Assembly (NCBI GenBank): GCA_014728565.1
Contig: WJLK01000009.1
Location: forward strand, 1 to 8,448
Direction of reading: 5' to 3'
Origin: Candidatus Pacearchaeota archaeon
GTDB lineage: Archaea > Nanobdellota > Nanobdellia > Pacearchaeales > GW2011-AR1
Length of the DNA: 8,448 nucleotides
Below the pieces are notes generated by a model. The model searched no databases and was not told where the DNA came from. It saw nothing but the letters and a program-made list of their open reading frames with translations. This document shows positions 7,202 to 8,448 of this stretch, piece after piece. Both the position numbers and the translations under genes were made by a program. The stretch's first letter is position 1, and each line of letters begins with the position of its first letter.

Positions 7202-8217
7202 TATAAGAACCTTCTGGATTTATACCATTTTACAGTTTCTGAAATGCTCTTTTTCAAAGGAATCTCTCTTTTATAATTAATCTCTTTTTTTGCTTTACTT
7301 ATATCTCTTATATTATTGTTACTCATCCAAGAAGCAGTGCCTACTCCAAAGGGAGGTTTTCTTCCAATTATTTTGTAAGGGATTTCAAACATAAATGCAA
7401 TAGATTTAGCATAAGAAACTGGAATTATAATAGGAACTAAATTTATATTGAGAGCTTTTGAAATTTCATAAACAACCTCTCTAATGGTGTATGTGTAACC
7501 ATCTGTTATATTATAATCCTCAGAATTTCTTCCATACTCGTCCCCAAGAATAATTCCTTTAATTAAGTTTTTAACATAACAAAATTCAAATTTTGCTGAT
7601 CCTTTATTTAACAAAGGAAAAAAACCGGTATTTATAGCTTTGAATAACTTAAGAAACTGATAATCCCTTGGTCCGAAAACCATTGGTGGCCTGATTATAA
7701 CAAAGTTAATACTCTCTCTTTTACAGAAACTATGAACTAATCTCTCACCTTGTTTTTTACTATCCCCATAATCCGTAACAGGAAATTTTGGAGATTTTTC
7801 ATTTATTATCTCTCCATTTCTAGAGAAACCAAAGCCAGACATACTAGAAACATAGATAAATTTTTTAACATTGTTTTTTTTACATGATTCAAGTAAATTT
7901 CTTGTACCTGCGACATTTGTTTCATAATAAAGTTTTTTAGGGATATCCATCGGTCTGGAAATTGCAGCAAGATGGAATACTTTATTTACATCTTTTGTAG
8001 CTTCTTCTAATGATTTAGAATCTAAAAGATCCCCAAAAAAAATTTCTACACCCCTCTTCCTTAGTAGGTTAATACCTTTTTCATTAATATCCTTGAGGAT
8101 AGGATCTTTTTTAAGAACAAGACATCTTATTTTTTCTTTACCCCCTCTCTTAATAAGTTCCTCTACTAGATGACTCCCTATAAATCCTGTAGCTCCAGTT
8201 ACAAGTGTTTTTTTCAT
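7201..8217 (-). CDS. Extended SDR family NAD(P)-dependent epimerase/dehydrogenase
   Basis: The 338-residue protein has a Rossmann fold with the NAD(P) loop TGATGFIG (7-14), FFGDLLD (60-66) and VFHLAAISRP (80-89). Its catalytic site shows YVSSMS (Ser124/Ser125) and the YxxxK pair Tyr150/Lys154, followed by IIRPPMVFGPRD (174-185). The C-terminal substrate region and the closing KSISETVKWY resemble the 3-beta-HSD/dihydroflavonol reductase branch more than classic GalE, but sugar epimerases and 4-reductases also occur there. Expected roles are oxidation, reduction or epimerisation of a nucleotide sugar, or of a lipid alcohol, in the cytosol. The length is normal and no key residue is missing. It lies one nucleotide after the stop of the upstream partial gene and shares a base with the ATG of the phosphatase-family gene, so all three are probably cotranscribed. 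No Shine-Dalgarno precedes its start. Confidence 0.9.
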   Translation of the reverse strand: MKKTLVTGATGFIGSHLVEELIKRGGKEKIRCLVLKKDPILKDINEKGINLLRKRGVEIFFGDLLDSKSLEEATKDVNKVFHLAAISRPMDIPKKLYYETNVAGTRNLLESCKKNNVKKFIYVSSMSGFGFSRNGEIINEKSPKFPVTDYGDSKKQGERLVHSFCKRESINFVIIRPPMVFGPRDYQFLKLFKAINTGFFPLLNKGSAKFEFCYVKNLIKGIILGDEYGRNSEDYNITDGYTYTIREVVYEISKALNINLVPIIIPVSYAKSIAFMFEIPYKIIGRKPPFGVGTASWMSNNNIRDISKAKKEINYKREIPLKKSISETVKWYKSRRFL

Positions 8218-8218
8218 T

Positions 8219-8448
8219 TTAAATCAATTTTTGCAAATAATAAATACTATAAAGTTTCATTAATCTCTCTTTAAAAGATCGGGTATTATTTGTTATCTTT
8301 TTTAAATATTTTTCAGATTCCTTATATTCTTTAACTGAATAAAGTATCATTGTTATTCCTAGAATTATGCCAGAATCCCTCCATCTAAATAAATTGTTCA
8401 GGAGAAATTCTTTTTTTCTTAGCCCCTCTAAGAAAAATTTATAGTTAA
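8219..8448 (-). CDS. Unrecognised protein, C-terminal 75 residues (5' end outside window)
   Basis: On the minus strand one frame is open from the window edge (first whole codon 8446-8444) to the TAA at 8221-8219; the other two frames have early stops. The 75 visible residues are Lys/Tyr/Leu-rich and probably helical: FFLEGLRKKEFLLNN, then FRWRDSGIILGITMILYSV, whose hydrophobic core could be a short membrane or amphipathic helix, then a charged YKESEKYLKK stretch and a basic tail. The stop is one base before the epimerase ATG, which supports a real cotranscribed gene. I do not recognise the family. Position in the locus makes the tail of a glycosyltransferase possible, but no motif supports this. 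Confidence 0.65.
   Translation of the reverse strand, partial: NYKFFLEGLRKKEFLLNNLFRWRDSGIILGITMILYSVKEYKESEKYLKKITNNTRSFKERLMKLYSIYYLQKLI

Noticed and set aside
8237..8244. TTTATTAT on the minus strand about 24 bp before the epimerase ATG as an internal promoter
   Set aside because: It lies inside the upstream coding frame, matches the box weakly, and the 1-nt gene spacing is better explained by cotranscription.
1..8448. CRISPR array, tRNA/rRNA, insertion sequence or toxin-antitoxin genes
   Set aside because: No regularly spaced repeats, cloverleaf-like segments, transposase motifs or terminal inverted repeats were seen on either strand, and gaps between genes are 51 bp or less.

Overview
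The window is strongly AT-rich (by eye near 30% G+C) and almost completely coding. It holds nine protein genes, two of them cut by the window edges, and no RNA genes, mobile elements or CRISPR. Start codons mostly lack Shine-Dalgarno sequences. Two genes instead have a TATA-like box about 25-28 bp before the ATG, which is the leaderless layout of archaea. Together with a split Alg13/Alg14 pair and an archaeal-looking GT-C enzyme, this suggests an archaeon with a small AT-rich genome, possibly DPANN (Woese-/Pace-/Nanoarchaeota-like). The lineage is inferred and no marker gene is present to prove it.

Layout: (1) 1-524 (+), the C-terminal part of a GT4-type glycosyltransferase, convergent with and overlapping the next gene. 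(2) 3232-496 (-), a tightly packed unit: Alg14-like subunit, Alg13-like subunit (ATGA overlap), and glutamine-dependent asparagine synthetase/amidotransferase (13-nt overlap). (3) A 51-bp divergent promoter region with a self-complementary TTTTAAAA box placed correctly for leaderless starts in both directions. (4) 3284-6032 (+), a radical SAM/SPASM protein and a multi-membrane-pass GT-C glycosyltransferase. (5) 8448-6029 (-), a second packed unit: the tail of an unrecognised protein, an extended SDR epimerase/dehydrogenase (1-nt gap), and an alkaline-phosphatase-superfamily protein (TAATG overlap).

Together this looks like part of a locus for a cell-surface or lipid-linked glycan. GT4 and Alg13/14 enzymes would build a polyprenyl-linked glycan on the cytosolic face. 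The SDR enzyme, the AsnB-type amidotransferase and the radical SAM enzyme are candidate sugar or lipid tailoring steps. The GT-C enzyme would add a sugar from a polyprenyl-phosphate donor on the outer face. The individual families are clear from motifs; the joint pathway is inference from gene order. The points most worth checking are the shared symmetric TATA box, the alg14-alg13-asnB coupling, and the phosphatase-family protein, which keeps all six metal ligands but seems to lack the nucleophilic Ser/Thr.
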